In this document: positions 52,127 through 61,028 of the stretch, piece after piece
Position numbering within the stretch: the first letter of the stretch is position 1
Layout: each line of letters starts with the position of its first letter
DNA from: Natrialba taiwanensis DSM 12281
Lineage (GTDB): Archaea > Halobacteriota > Halobacteria > Halobacteriales > Natrialbaceae
Direction: 5' to 3'
Length of the DNA: 64,000 bases
Assembly (NCBI RefSeq): GCF_000337595.1
Contig: NZ_AOIL01000049.1
Coordinates: forward strand, 30,027-94,026
Made by a program: the position numbers and the translations under genes
The notes under the pieces: model-generated
What the model was told of the DNA's origin: nothing
Databases searched by the model: none
Seen by the model: the letters and a program-made list of their open reading frames with translations, nothing else

Positions 52127-53170
52127 TCAGGTATCCCCTATTTCTAAAGCCTGGAGAGCATTAGCTCTTGATGCAACCGCTAAAGCACGTACGGATAACT
52201 CATCATCCTTATCAACGAATGCATCAATTCTATCGGACGTAATCGCTAATACCCCAATTCGACCAGGAAGCGGTATAGCAAGTACACTATCATAGTATTC
52301 ACCTATACCTTCTTCTTGAACATGTTTAGGGCGACTATTTTCAAGAGCCTCCCAAACGATTGATGGGTTCCCACGAGCTTTTACCCAACTACTTCCCCGA
52401 GGGCGATCGCTAGGTGCAGGATATTTCGTAAAGCTTGTTAGGACTTCTACCTGTTCGTCATTGTCGAGATCCATTCTTGTTCGCAAATATAGCTTTGCAG
52501 TGAATGTACCTCCTGTGAAAATATAGGGGCAGAGATCAACAATCTCTTTAGTTGCTCTATTCAACCTCTTTGCAGCTTTATCACCGATATTCAATTTATT
52601 CAGCGAGATATTTGTTTCTCTAGAATCATTAAATATATTTTCTCTCTTTAGACACTTTTGGATAGTTTTCTGATCTTTGTTCGACACATCCTCATACTTC
52701 GGAAGATTCTCTGATAATTGTTCAATTATCTTCTCTTCGTCTCTATTTCTTGATTCTTCATCGTAAATCAAATTGAATAGGGCTAACTGGCCAGCTAATC
52801 TTTCACAAAGATTAACCAAACGAATCCGTGTTGCCTTCTCATTCAGTAATCTCAGTTCTTTTGGTATCAAACGTATAGTCAGAATAACTAATGATAAGAG
52901 GAATATGTAAACAACCCAGATGATAACACTAGTTACTGGATCAAGTATTTGCAGTGAGAGGATGAACCCAAGCAGTGCACCTGATGCTACTAATACTGCT
53001 TCTATTACTCTCAATCCTGCTTGTAGTTGGCCGAACCGTTGGCCACCGGCTTGTCGTCTAAATTCTAGGAGAAGGTCTTGGTACCGTTGCAAGACGGATG
53101 AATCAAATTCATGGGCAACATCGTCTGATTGGGAGACTTTAGAGAGTATCTCCTTCGCTTGGTCAGACAT
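52127..53170 (-). CDS. Two-TM protein with C-terminal GAF-like region
   Basis: A 347-residue protein. Membrane helices are at about 52-72 (RVIEAVLVASGALLGFILSL) and 78-100 (TSVIIWVVYIFLLSLVILTI). The N-terminal 45 residues and the middle (EESRNRDEEKIIEQLSENLP) are coiled coil-like. The last 140 residues are alpha/beta with YYDSVLAIPLPGRIGVLAIT near 305, the pattern of a GAF sensor domain. Function unknown; related membrane-plus-GAF proteins sense small molecules. Same strand as the dioxygenase, 2 bp apart, so the two are co-transcribed. Strongly AT-rich compared with the rest of the window. Confidence 0.75.
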   Translation of the reverse strand: MSDQAKEILSKVSQSDDVAHEFDSSVLQRYQDLLLEFRRQAGGQRFGQLQAGLRVIEAVLVASGALLGFILSLQILDPVTSVIIWVVYIFLLSLVILTIRLIPKELRLLNEKATRIRLVNLCERLAGQLALFNLIYDEESRNRDEEKIIEQLSENLPKYEDVSNKDQKTIQKCLKRENIFNDSRETNISLNKLNIGDKAAKRLNRATKEIVDLCPYIFTGGTFTAKLYLRTRMDLDNDEQVEVLTSFTKYPAPSDRPRGSSWVKARGNPSIVWEALENSRPKHVQEEGIGEYYDSVLAIPLPGRIGVLAITSDRIDAFVDKDDELSVRALAVASRANALQALEIGDT

Positions 53171-53281
53171 TAATGAGTCAGTGAGACTCCCTCTACATTA
53201 TACTAGTGGGTGACCAATGTACCTATAGAACCTATGCTGGAAGTTAAGTATAAACAAAGTCAACCGTGAGACAGTTCGAAC

Positions 53282-56200
53282 ATGTCGGGACTCTCTGAGC
53301 GGGACTGGCTATCGATTTATCAAAGCCAACCCAGTGAAAATGGAGCCTATCTAGTTGACGAGTTCTATATTCCTGCACTCGAGCGAAGCGTCCGCTACGA
53401 CCGCATTGCCGGCTACTTCTCGAGCAGCGCACTCGCGGTCGCCTCTCGCGGGATCGACACGCTCCTCGAGAACGATGGCGAGATGCGCCTCGTCGTCGGT
53501 GCCGAACTGTACGAGACTGACCGCCCGGTTCTCGAGGCACTGACCGACGAACTCGAAGAATCGCTCGATGATCTCGACGACGAACGATTGAACGCACAGC
53601 TCGCACTCCTCGCCCGCCTCCTCCGCGAAGATCGACTCCACATCAAGGTCGCCGTGCCTCGCGAGGGAAACTGGCGGATCTTCCATCCGAAGATGGGCAT
53701 CTTCCACGACGCGGACGACAACGCGCTGTCGTTCGAGGGGAGCGTCAACGAGACCATCGGCGGCTGGAAACGCAACTATGAGCGGTTCAAGGTCCACTGT
53801 TCGTGGATTGAGGAACAGCAGTCGTACGTCGACGGCGACATCGACACGTTCGATCGACTTTGGTCGAACGAACACCCCTATATCGAAGTGTACGATCTGC
53901 CCGAAGCGATCGAGAAGGAACTCATCGACTGGAAGGATCCTGACTCGGAAACCGAACTCAAGGAAGCGATCCAAATAGCACGTGGGGAAGCGCCGCCGAC
54001 CGAACGCGACAAGGCGAATATCGTCGCCGACGGTCACCTCTCGCCAGGTGGGCTCGCACTCGCCGAAGAAGCGAGTACGATCGAGCCGTGGCCACACCAG
54101 CGCGTCGTCTCTGATACGCTCGTCAGCACCTATCCGAATAGCTTCCTCCTCTGTGACGAGGTCGGGCTCGGGAAAACCATCGAGGCAGGTCTCACTCTCT
54201 CCCGGCTCGGTCTCACCGACGAACTCGAGACGGGACTATTGCTCGTTCCAGCAAGCCTCACGATCCAGTGGCAGGAGGAGCTTTGGGAGAAGTTCAACCT
54301 GAACGCGTTCCGCTACGATCGAGGGAGCAACTACGAGTACGCGTTCATCGATGCGTTCGGTCAGGAGCACTCACCGCCGGCTGTCTCCGATATCGATCCC
54401 GGCTCGCACGAACAGGCGTGGGTCGACAGCCCCATCTGGCGGTTCCTCCACCAGCGCCAGACTGACGATACCATCGACGGGCCGACGATCGTCGTGATGT
54501 CCTGGCATACGGCTCGAATGTCCGGCCGCTGGGAACAGATCGCACCAGAGAGTGGTGACCAGGTCCGGACACGCGACGACGTTCCGGCGAGTTGCCGCGG
54601 CCGATCGCTGGAGAATCGAGAGGGGGTCTGGGACGCTGTCATCGTCGACGAAGCCCACAACGCCCGGAAAGGGAGTAACTTCTACTCGCTACTCGAGCAA
54701 CTCCGTGAGCACACCCAGACGTACTACCTGCTGACTGCGACACCGATGCAGCTCCACGCTGGCGAACTCTACGATCTCATGTCGCTGCTCGATTTGCCCG
54801 GCGAGTGGGACAATAAAGACGACTTCACCGAGTTCTTCGAAACCCGACAGGCACTCTCACAGGCGCTCAAGTCGGAATTATGGGCTGATAATACGTCGAC
54901 TGATGATTCGTGGTCGGCACAGGCGACACTCACACAGGGACGCTACCAGGACCGACTGCCGGGCGAACGGAGTCTCTCCGACCGGGTTTTCGACGCCGTC
55001 GCCGATGAACTGGATGTCGGCGACGAGCAGCACGCCCGTTCCATCGCAAAACAACGGGTTCTCCGAGCCTGTGACCTCGCTGGCGACTACGGTAAGCACT
55101 ACGACGGGTACATCGAGACGTTCGAAGCCGCGATCGACGGATACGACATCGACCCGTTCGACGCGAAGGAGGACGAGAAGTTGAAGTACCTCCTGTATCC
55201 GGAATGGAAGGCCGACGAGGAGTGGCTGATGTTTTCGCGGAACGACCGGCTCAACGCGTTAGACGAACTCTCTGAAGCGGGCTGGCAGGTCGTCCGAGAC
55301 GTTCTGTCCGCTTCGACGCCGGTGGACGCGCTCATTCATCGCAACACTCGGCCAACGCTCCGCAAATACGAGCAGGTCGACCTACTCGATGAGACCGTCC
55401 CGGACCGCGATCCTGAGCAGCACAAGATCGAACTGACCGAGGAGACGCGCCACGTTTACGACCGGATCGACGATTTCACGCGGAAGTTCTACAAACTCGC
55501 CCAGCAATCGAGTGAGGCCGAATCGCGCGCTATCGGGTTCGTGATGACCACGTACCGCCAGCGGCTTACGAGCAGTGTCTACGCCATCTCGCAGAGTCTT
55601 CAGGCCCGACTCCAGAAACTGCGGAGCCAACGGGCCGTCCTCAAAGGAAAACAGCGAGCGGCGGACCGCAGATCTCGTGGCTCCGAACAGGTCGTTCTCG
55701 AGACGCTCTCCGAATACGATCTCGAGGACATCGACGTACTGGACGAACTCGAGGACGACCTCGAGGATCAAAATCTCGCGGAAGTCGTTCCGAACGTCAC
55801 AGACGAAGGGGTCCACCTGTTAGAAGAGGAAATCGAGGAATTGGAGTCGTTCGTCGGTGAACTCGAACGAATTGATCAAGATCCGAAAATCAGCCAACTC
55901 AGAGACGATCTCGACGAACTGGATAAAGACGGCCACAATCGAACCATTGTCTTTACGCAGTACACGGATACGATGGACTTCATTCGAGAAAGTCTCGTGC
56001 CGATCTACGGTGGGAGAATCGCGACGTACTCTGGACGCGGTGGTGAGCTGTACGATCCCGAGGCCGACGAGTGGACAACAGTTGGCAAGGAACGGGTAAA
56101 GCGAGAATTCTCGGCGGATTCGGGTAGCGTCGGTATTCTCGTTTGCACTGACTCGGCCAGTGAGGGGCTGAACCTCCAGGAATGTGGCGCACTGATCAAT

Positions 56201-57205
56201 TACGATCTGCCGTGGAATCCGATGCGAGTCGAACAGCGAATCGGTCGTATCGATCGTATCGGCCAGGAACACGACGAGATCACGATATTGAACTACAGCT
56301 ACGAGGATACGGTCGAAACGGACATCTACGAACGACTCGACGACCGCATTAACCTCTTCGAGAACGTCGTCGGAGAGATGCAACCCGTCCTTTCCGGCGT
56401 CAGTCAACAGATTCGAGCCGCAACTCTCGAGGCCGAAGGAGACAACAGCTCCGAGGTCGTCGAGAAGGCTGATCGAGAGTTTTCGGAGCAGATCGAGGAT
56501 CAAGAGAACGCCGATCGCGTCGATGTCGGGGAATCTCTGGAAACCGTAGAGACGCCTATTCGGCAAGAAATCATCGATGAGGCGAAGCTCGACGCCTGGA
56601 AGTCCTACACCCATCCAGATCTGATCGACGTTGGTGAGACAGACTACAGCTACACAGAGCCGTTCGAAACGTCGGGTCTCGAGGCCACGTTGGTCGGAAA
56701 CGAAACCCTCGTAGAGGAGGGGATCACGTTTACCCCAATTAGTGAACTCGATATCGAGCTGGTGAAGAGCGAATATGCCGATGCTGTCGACTTCGAGGAG
56801 ACGATCTATCGCCTCACTTGCAGCGGGCTCAACGTCCCAGAGTCTGATGGTGAACACACACTCGCTGAAATCATTTCCTCCGACGAGGATGCTATTGCGG
56901 TGACGTTTTCGGCAAAGTGTGCCGATGAGTTCTCATCGGTCCACTATCTCGCCCCAGGGAATCCGTTGCTTAGACAGCTCATTGACGTGATCCGAGAGCA
57001 GAGTAAGAATCCAGCCCGGCTTTCGAAGCGAGCGGAAGACCGCGACGAGTCTCGCACCCGGCCAGTTGTTTGTGGGTGGGGGCGAGATGGTAACCTTGCG
57101 AGACTTAACCGAGATGGTGCTATCAAAGAGCATCAATCGATTGAGGCACTCAACGTGTGGAAGAAGACCTTTTTGGAAAACCGGGAGCGAGCCAATCAAT
57201 CCTGA
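53282..57205 (+). CDS. PLD-domain SNF2 helicase of the defence-like system
   Basis: A 1307-residue protein. Residues 1-200 form a phospholipase-D-like domain with HPKMGIFH near 134 (H-x-K) and FEGSVNETIGG near 150. The SNF2/DEAD core follows: Walker A DEVGLGKTIEAGLTLSR near 291, Walker B VIVDEAHNARK near 452, motif III LLTATPMQLHAGE near 484, helicase C-terminal ASEGLNLQECGALINYDLPW near 960, and motif VI VEQRIGRIDRIGQEH near 985. PLD domains of this kind can cut DNA. DISARM class 1 has a SNF2 helicase too, but without this fusion partner set. It starts 111 bp after the AT-rich insert. Confidence 0.92.
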   Translation: MSGLSERDWLSIYQSQPSENGAYLVDEFYIPALERSVRYDRIAGYFSSSALAVASRGIDTLLENDGEMRLVVGAELYETDRPVLEALTDELEESLDDLDDERLNAQLALLARLLREDRLHIKVAVPREGNWRIFHPKMGIFHDADDNALSFEGSVNETIGGWKRNYERFKVHCSWIEEQQSYVDGDIDTFDRLWSNEHPYIEVYDLPEAIEKELIDWKDPDSETELKEAIQIARGEAPPTERDKANIVADGHLSPGGLALAEEASTIEPWPHQRVVSDTLVSTYPNSFLLCDEVGLGKTIEAGLTLSRLGLTDELETGLLLVPASLTIQWQEELWEKFNLNAFRYDRGSNYEYAFIDAFGQEHSPPAVSDIDPGSHEQAWVDSPIWRFLHQRQTDDTIDGPTIVVMSWHTARMSGRWEQIAPESGDQVRTRDDVPASCRGRSLENREGVWDAVIVDEAHNARKGSNFYSLLEQLREHTQTYYLLTATPMQLHAGELYDLMSLLDLPGEWDNKDDFTEFFETRQALSQALKSELWADNTSTDDSWSAQATLTQGRYQDRLPGERSLSDRVFDAVADELDVGDEQHARSIAKQRVLRACDLAGDYGKHYDGYIETFEAAIDGYDIDPFDAKEDEKLKYLLYPEWKADEEWLMFSRNDRLNALDELSEAGWQVVRDVLSASTPVDALIHRNTRPTLRKYEQVDLLDETVPDRDPEQHKIELTEETRHVYDRIDDFTRKFYKLAQQSSEAESRAIGFVMTTYRQRLTSSVYAISQSLQARLQKLRSQRAVLKGKQRAADRRSRGSEQVVLETLSEYDLEDIDVLDELEDDLEDQNLAEVVPNVTDEGVHLLEEEIEELESFVGELERIDQDPKISQLRDDLDELDKDGHNRTIVFTQYTDTMDFIRESLVPIYGGRIATYSGRGGELYDPEADEWTTVGKERVKREFSADSGSVGILVCTDSASEGLNLQECGALINYDLPWNPMRVEQRIGRIDRIGQEHDEITILNYSYEDTVETDIYERLDDRINLFENVVGEMQPVLSGVSQQIRAATLEAEGDNSSEVVEKADREFSEQIEDQENADRVDVGESLETVETPIRQEIIDEAKLDAWKSYTHPDLIDVGETDYSYTEPFETSGLEATLVGNETLVEEGITFTPISELDIELVKSEYADAVDFEETIYRLTCSGLNVPESDGEHTLAEIISSDEDAIAVTFSAKCADEFSSVHYLAPGNPLLRQLIDVIREQSKNPARLSKRAEDRDESRTRPVVCGWGRDGNLARLNRDGAIKEHQSIEALNVWKKTFLENRERANQS

Positions 57206-57261
57206 ATCGGATCCGGAGCATCTCTACTCTCACACCAGCGGTAAAGAGTCCGTAGCGTAGA

Positions 57262-58425
57262 CTACGATTCCATCTCGAACGCCTGTTCTAGCAGATCAGC
57301 AATGCTCTGAATTGCACCAATTGCAGTCTGATCGATTTGCAGGCTGACCCGATCAGTCTCGCCGAGATGCTTCTTCCCAAGCGAAAGTACAATCTCGTCG
57401 TCAGGAGAGAGTGACGCGGAGAGCCAGGCGGTCACGTTTTCCGAGCCGACGAACCAAGCTGTAGTGAGATCATACCACGATTCCTCACGCTCGTCCGCTG
57501 AAGGATGATTCGACTCGAATCCCTCTTGCTTGAGTTCGGTCGCAAAGCTCCGAAGTTCTTCACAGTCACTTCGCTCGAGTTGGACAGTGACTCGGTGCTT
57601 ATCCCCACCGAATCCCCAGTCCTTCTTTCCGATCTGAAGCGTCAAATGTCCAGTCGGTGATCGGGAGATCGTTGCCCAGGCTCGGCTGCTATGAGAATAT
57701 CGTCCTTGACGAAGATATCGCTGTGCGACTGCGACCCACTCCCCGGACTTATCGAACGACGCCCAGTACTCGCCTGGAATGGGTATCTCGAGTTCGACAG
57801 CCGGAGACTTTTCCTGTCTCAGCCATCGTATGACATCTGGATAGCCCTCAAGGCCAGATCGGTCTGGGAGCGCACACGGCCAGACAGTGAGCAGCCCCGA
57901 GAGATCGACATCGTACCCCGAGAAATCGTCTTCATACAGCCATACGACGCTATATCCTCGATTCAGATAATGGTCCGTCACAGCTTCGATGTCTTTGCCC
58001 TCGTTTCGATACTGTGCTTCGACTGCGATTCCATTCCCGTAGGGAGCACATGGCTCATCAAAGCTCAAGAGAACGTCCGCAATCCTCTCATCCACCCCTG
58101 ACTCAAGTTCGACTGTCGCGTCAGGAAAATCGTGCTCGAGCCGGGCATAGGCAATAGACTTCATCTTGAGGTGTTCGTCCGACTCTCCAGGACATTTGAC
58201 AGCGTTACCGAGATCACCAAACGTCGATTGGCCGTCGGTAGCTGAGAGTTCAGCTCGATCGTCCCGGTCGTGGTGACGGAAGTGCCGTGAGACGAACGCG
58301 TCACCTCGTTCATACGATTTCACGACACCCATGGGATCGTCACAGACAGGGCACGTCACTTCAGCATCATCGTCAACCTGTGGCGGGATAACACGGTCAC
58401 CGTCCACCGTTCCAAGATACGGCAT
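57262..58425 (-). CDS. CoiA-like nuclease-domain protein
   Basis: A 387-residue protein. The N-terminus has a zinc finger (VTCPVCDDPMGVV near 24) and RHFRHHDR near 46; then EHLKMKSIAYARLEHDFP, and the PD-(D/E)XK-like nuclease core ELESGVDERIADVLLSFDEP with VEAQYRNEGKDI near 131. The last 200 residues are a haloarchaea-specific beta-rich domain. CoiA-type proteins help process incoming DNA in competence; in this context a role in degrading foreign DNA is inferred. It converges with the helicase (57 bp between stops), so it may be an accessory gene of the system. Confidence 0.75.
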   Translation of the reverse strand: MPYLGTVDGDRVIPPQVDDDAEVTCPVCDDPMGVVKSYERGDAFVSRHFRHHDRDDRAELSATDGQSTFGDLGNAVKCPGESDEHLKMKSIAYARLEHDFPDATVELESGVDERIADVLLSFDEPCAPYGNGIAVEAQYRNEGKDIEAVTDHYLNRGYSVVWLYEDDFSGYDVDLSGLLTVWPCALPDRSGLEGYPDVIRWLRQEKSPAVELEIPIPGEYWASFDKSGEWVAVAQRYLRQGRYSHSSRAWATISRSPTGHLTLQIGKKDWGFGGDKHRVTVQLERSDCEELRSFATELKQEGFESNHPSADEREESWYDLTTAWFVGSENVTAWLSASLSPDDEIVLSLGKKHLGETDRVSLQIDQTAIGAIQSIADLLEQAFEMES

Positions 58426-58796
58426 AGTAATTCAGCTGTTGATCGCGTGTCGTCTCTACTACAAGTTAAATTTATGTTAATAACATGACTTAGTGGAACT
58501 GGCAACAGTAGGAACGACCCATCGCGGGTCGAAATTTTCGCGTACCACCGAAGACGGTGCCCCCTCTATTTCCACTCCAGCGGTGCGGAGGCGTAGCGGT
58601 TAGTTTGGTCCTTTGGCCTTAGCCACACCTCCTAAGGGGGACCCGGACGCAGCGCGTCCGGTTTCTCACGCAAGCCTCGCTGAGGCGATCGAGTCGAAGC
58701 AACGCGATTGCTCTGACGAGCCACGAAACCACAAAAATCACCGCTCATCGCCAGAAACTAAGGTACGAAACAGTGTTGCCACTCACTAGGCGGCGC
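58426..58796. other. Structured intergenic region with successive hairpins
   Basis: About 370 bp without a gene. Inverted repeats include GACCC-5 nt-GGGTC near 58516-58530, a perfect CCGGACGC-AGC-GCGTCCGG at 58643-58661, and GCCTC-GCT-GAGGC near 58674-58686. The 5' part (58440-58490) is AT-rich and probably holds the CoiA gene promoter. The cluster of stems resembles a small structured RNA or an origin/transfer site beside the mobile-element protein gene. Confidence 0.5.
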
Positions 58797-60578
58797 TCAG
58801 TCGCCGAGCGCGTTTCGGCTTTTCATCCGTCGCGGGAGATTTTCTCGCTCCTCGAGCAGCTTTTGCCGCGTCCTGTCGAGGGGACGATCCCCTCGAGACC
58901 GGCTGGTATCCGCACGAGCCTTCGACAACTGGAATACATCCGTGAGACGGAATCGTTCGGTCGATCCGTCAGCATACTCGAATTTGATCCAGATTCCGCT
59001 GATGCCGAGTTCATCATCGTACTGCTGCTGATAGCTGGTGACGGCCTCACGGGCGATCTCAAGGGCCTCATCTCGATCAGTTGGCGTGTATCGGACCTGG
59101 AGGAGCTTCCGGCTGCGCTCGTCAGTGTCACGAACGCCAACCTCGTAGGAGTTCTTGAAACGACTGAACGGCCCGCTCTCGAACCCAGAGGCGTCTTCTG
59201 CGACCTGCATAGCTGTTGCCCCAATAGTTCGTCGGAACTGCTCCTCAGCCGATCTGACGCGCTTGAGCATCTCTTGGGCAGCGAAGTCGCTCTCGACCTC
59301 GAGCTTCCCGTAGGTATGCCGGACGAATCCTTCGAGCCGGTCGACCACTCGACGGATTGTCCGATAGGAGTAACCGGTCTTCTCGGCTGCGTCCTTCGGT
59401 GAAATCTCTCCGCCGTCGGTAAGGAGCATCTCGGTTACCGCTCGATCACTTCCGTTCATGTCGCCCCAGAGTCGCATCACGGCGTTCTCCTGCTCACTCT
59501 CGATCTCCGGAAGTGGACAGTCAACGAGCTTCAGGCTTCGACGGCTTCGACGCTCTGGATCGAAGTAGGCGTCCTCGTGATATTCGTCTCCGCCGGTCAC
59601 GTCGAGGCCAGCCCAATCGAGGATGTTCATCAACATCTCTTCGATTTCACGCTGACACTGCTCGATGTCGAGTGCATCCTCGCGATCCCAGTAGATGGTT
59701 TCGTCTGTAATCGAAGACTGGAACGAAACCTCGAGTTTGGGATGCCACCCGAACTGATCGGGGTTGTAGTTATCGGGATTTCGCATGTAGTAGTGCTTCA
59801 CCTCTTTCCCGATCTTGTGGCCAGGGATAAGCTTCGCTGCGCGCTCTGAGTCAACCATCGTCGTCACATGGTCGCCGGGACGCTCGCGGTTGTCCTCGAC
59901 GTGCTTCCGGTAGCCCGATCGATCGGACTCGAGCAGTTGGTGAATGCGCGCAATTGGTCCGTCGGCCGCATAGATCGGTCCGGAGACATCCTGCTTCGGA
60001 CGGACGTACACCGCAGCGTCGTTAACGTTACTCGACCCGTGCGGGTTCGAGAAATACCGACGTGGAACGTCGAATGCCGCGAACGCCTCAGCCGTGAGAT
60101 CGACGTAGTCCGCGAAGTCGATATTCGACGCCTGGGCACGAACGGTGAGATACGGCCGACCCAGATCCATGTAGCCGTTGACCTTGCTAATCTCGCCCGT
60201 CTCATCGTCGCGTTTCTTCATGTCCGGCCAACGCGGATAGACGGTGAACGTGCCGCCTTTCACCCGCTGGCTCGAGTCGGCGCTCTCGTCGTCGTACGTC
60301 TCGTCCATGCAGACGACATACACGCGATAGAGGTACGCCGTCTCGAGCTTGTACGACGGATCTGACCACGGGAGAATCGGCTGATCGTCGTAGTCTAGGA
60401 CGGCCGCCCATTCTTGTCCATCGAACTCGAACGTCGTCGACGGCTTTCCGTTATTGACCCAGTCGTGCTCTTTCCGGAAGGTGGTGAGTCCATAGTACGG
60501 CTTCAGCCCGTATTCGTCGAAATTGAGGTAGGCGTCGAACTCGTGGCACTGGGTCTCGAGGAACTGCTGGGCGGCCAC
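58797..60578 (-). CDS. Haloarchaeal mobile-element protein (DUF7845-like) with HTH
   Basis: A 593-residue protein I recall as typical of integrated haloarchaeal elements (DUF7845-like, unverified). It starts at GTG 60578 (AAQQFLETQCHEFDAYLNF). The middle is alpha/beta; a winged helix is visible near 405-435 (SPKDAAEKTGYSYRTIRRVV, DRLEGFVRHTYGKL). The C-terminus is charged and arginine-rich. Its position next to the attachment site suggests replication, copy control or maintenance of the element; function is unproven. GGAGAGGTGG about 7-15 bp upstream is a Shine-Dalgarno, within the small frame that precedes it. Confidence 0.7.
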   Translation of the reverse strand: MAAQQFLETQCHEFDAYLNFDEYGLKPYYGLTTFRKEHDWVNNGKPSTTFEFDGQEWAAVLDYDDQPILPWSDPSYKLETAYLYRVYVVCMDETYDDESADSSQRVKGGTFTVYPRWPDMKKRDDETGEISKVNGYMDLGRPYLTVRAQASNIDFADYVDLTAEAFAAFDVPRRYFSNPHGSSNVNDAAVYVRPKQDVSGPIYAADGPIARIHQLLESDRSGYRKHVEDNRERPGDHVTTMVDSERAAKLIPGHKIGKEVKHYYMRNPDNYNPDQFGWHPKLEVSFQSSITDETIYWDREDALDIEQCQREIEEMLMNILDWAGLDVTGGDEYHEDAYFDPERRSRRSLKLVDCPLPEIESEQENAVMRLWGDMNGSDRAVTEMLLTDGGEISPKDAAEKTGYSYRTIRRVVDRLEGFVRHTYGKLEVESDFAAQEMLKRVRSAEEQFRRTIGATAMQVAEDASGFESGPFSRFKNSYEVGVRDTDERSRKLLQVRYTPTDRDEALEIAREAVTSYQQQYDDELGISGIWIKFEYADGSTERFRLTDVFQLSKARADTSRSRGDRPLDRTRQKLLEERENLPRRMKSRNALGD

Positions 60579-60668
60579 TTAGACCACCTCTCCCATTGAT
60601 AGCCGGCTCTCATATCCGGCGGCCGTCTCGGGCGGCGCGCTGATGACATGCCTCGCGCGACACCCCAA
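60579..60668 (-). CDS. Possible 29-aa leader frame upstream of the mobile-element protein
   Basis: A TTG at 60668 opens LGCRARHVISAPPETAAGYE and ends LSMGEVV before TAA, which directly abuts the GTG start of the next gene (TAAGTG). Its 3' end contains the Shine-Dalgarno of that gene. It may be a conserved leader peptide or coincidence; length and TTG start leave it doubtful. Confidence 0.3.
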   Translation of the reverse strand: MGCRARHVISAPPETAAGYESRLSMGEVV

Positions 60669-60740
60669 TTTATGAGAGTTGAAACTGTAGTGTTCAGATA
60701 GCCTTCCCCCATTTACGGGAGAAATTGAAGGAGTCGTATC

Positions 60741-60755
60741 AAGCCTAGGCCGGGA
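60741..60755. repeat. attR: right 15-bp direct repeat at the tRNA-Thr 3' end
   Basis: AAGCCTAGGCCGGGA, identical to 34033-34047. Bases 60743-60755 are the 3' end of tRNA-Thr on the minus strand, so integration leaves the tRNA intact here. Confidence 0.85.
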
Positions 60756-60813
60756 TTTGAACCCGGGCTCTCGTCCTTACCAAGGACGCGCTTTACCGCT
60801 AAGCTACCCAGGC
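60743..60813 (-). tRNA. tRNA-Thr (GGT), target site of the integrated element
   Basis: The minus strand folds as a cloverleaf of 71 nt without CCA: acceptor GCCTGGG/CCTAGGC (one G-T pair), anticodon stem CGTCC/GGACG with loop TTGGTAA (anticodon GGT), T stem CCGGG/CCCGG with loop TTCAAAT. Its last 13 nt are duplicated at the far end of the island (34035-34047), as expected for integration into the 3' end of a tRNA gene. Confidence 0.93.
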
Positions 60814-61028
60814 ACGCATTTAGATGGAGTGGTGCCATGGGTTATATCCCTTTCCATCTACAGCAGCCGTGTCATGCGATTTCACTCCGAGAGTTCAGGT
60901 TTGGGAGACCGATAGTTTGGAGTGCTGGCATCGCCACTGGCGGTGGGTGCTGTCTTTCGGTACGAAACAATGGTGATAACTGGCCGAGTTCAGCTTGCAC
61001 TCGAGTGAGAACGACTGGGAGAACGGGA

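Larger units (their letters stand above)
34033..60755. mobile_element. Integrated mobile element (about 26.7 kb) in tRNA-Thr(GGT)
   Basis: Boundaries are the 15-bp repeats at 34033-34047 and 60741-60755. A tyrosine integrase lies just inside the left repeat; a haloarchaeal mobile-element protein lies just inside the right one. The cargo includes regulators, TA-like pairs, a second recombinase, a long repeat array and a large presumed defence system. Base composition inside is heterogeneous, with several AT-rich blocks. No capsid or portal gene is seen, so it looks like an integrative plasmid or genomic island and not a complete provirus. Confidence 0.8.

Noticed and set aside
44236-57205. BREX or DISARM system
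   Set aside because: No PglZ phosphatase or Brx genes and no DUF1998 (DrmB) protein; only the methyltransferase and SNF2 helicase are shared in type.
58738-58800. Insertion sequence end
   Set aside because: No transposase in the window and no matching terminal inverted repeats found.
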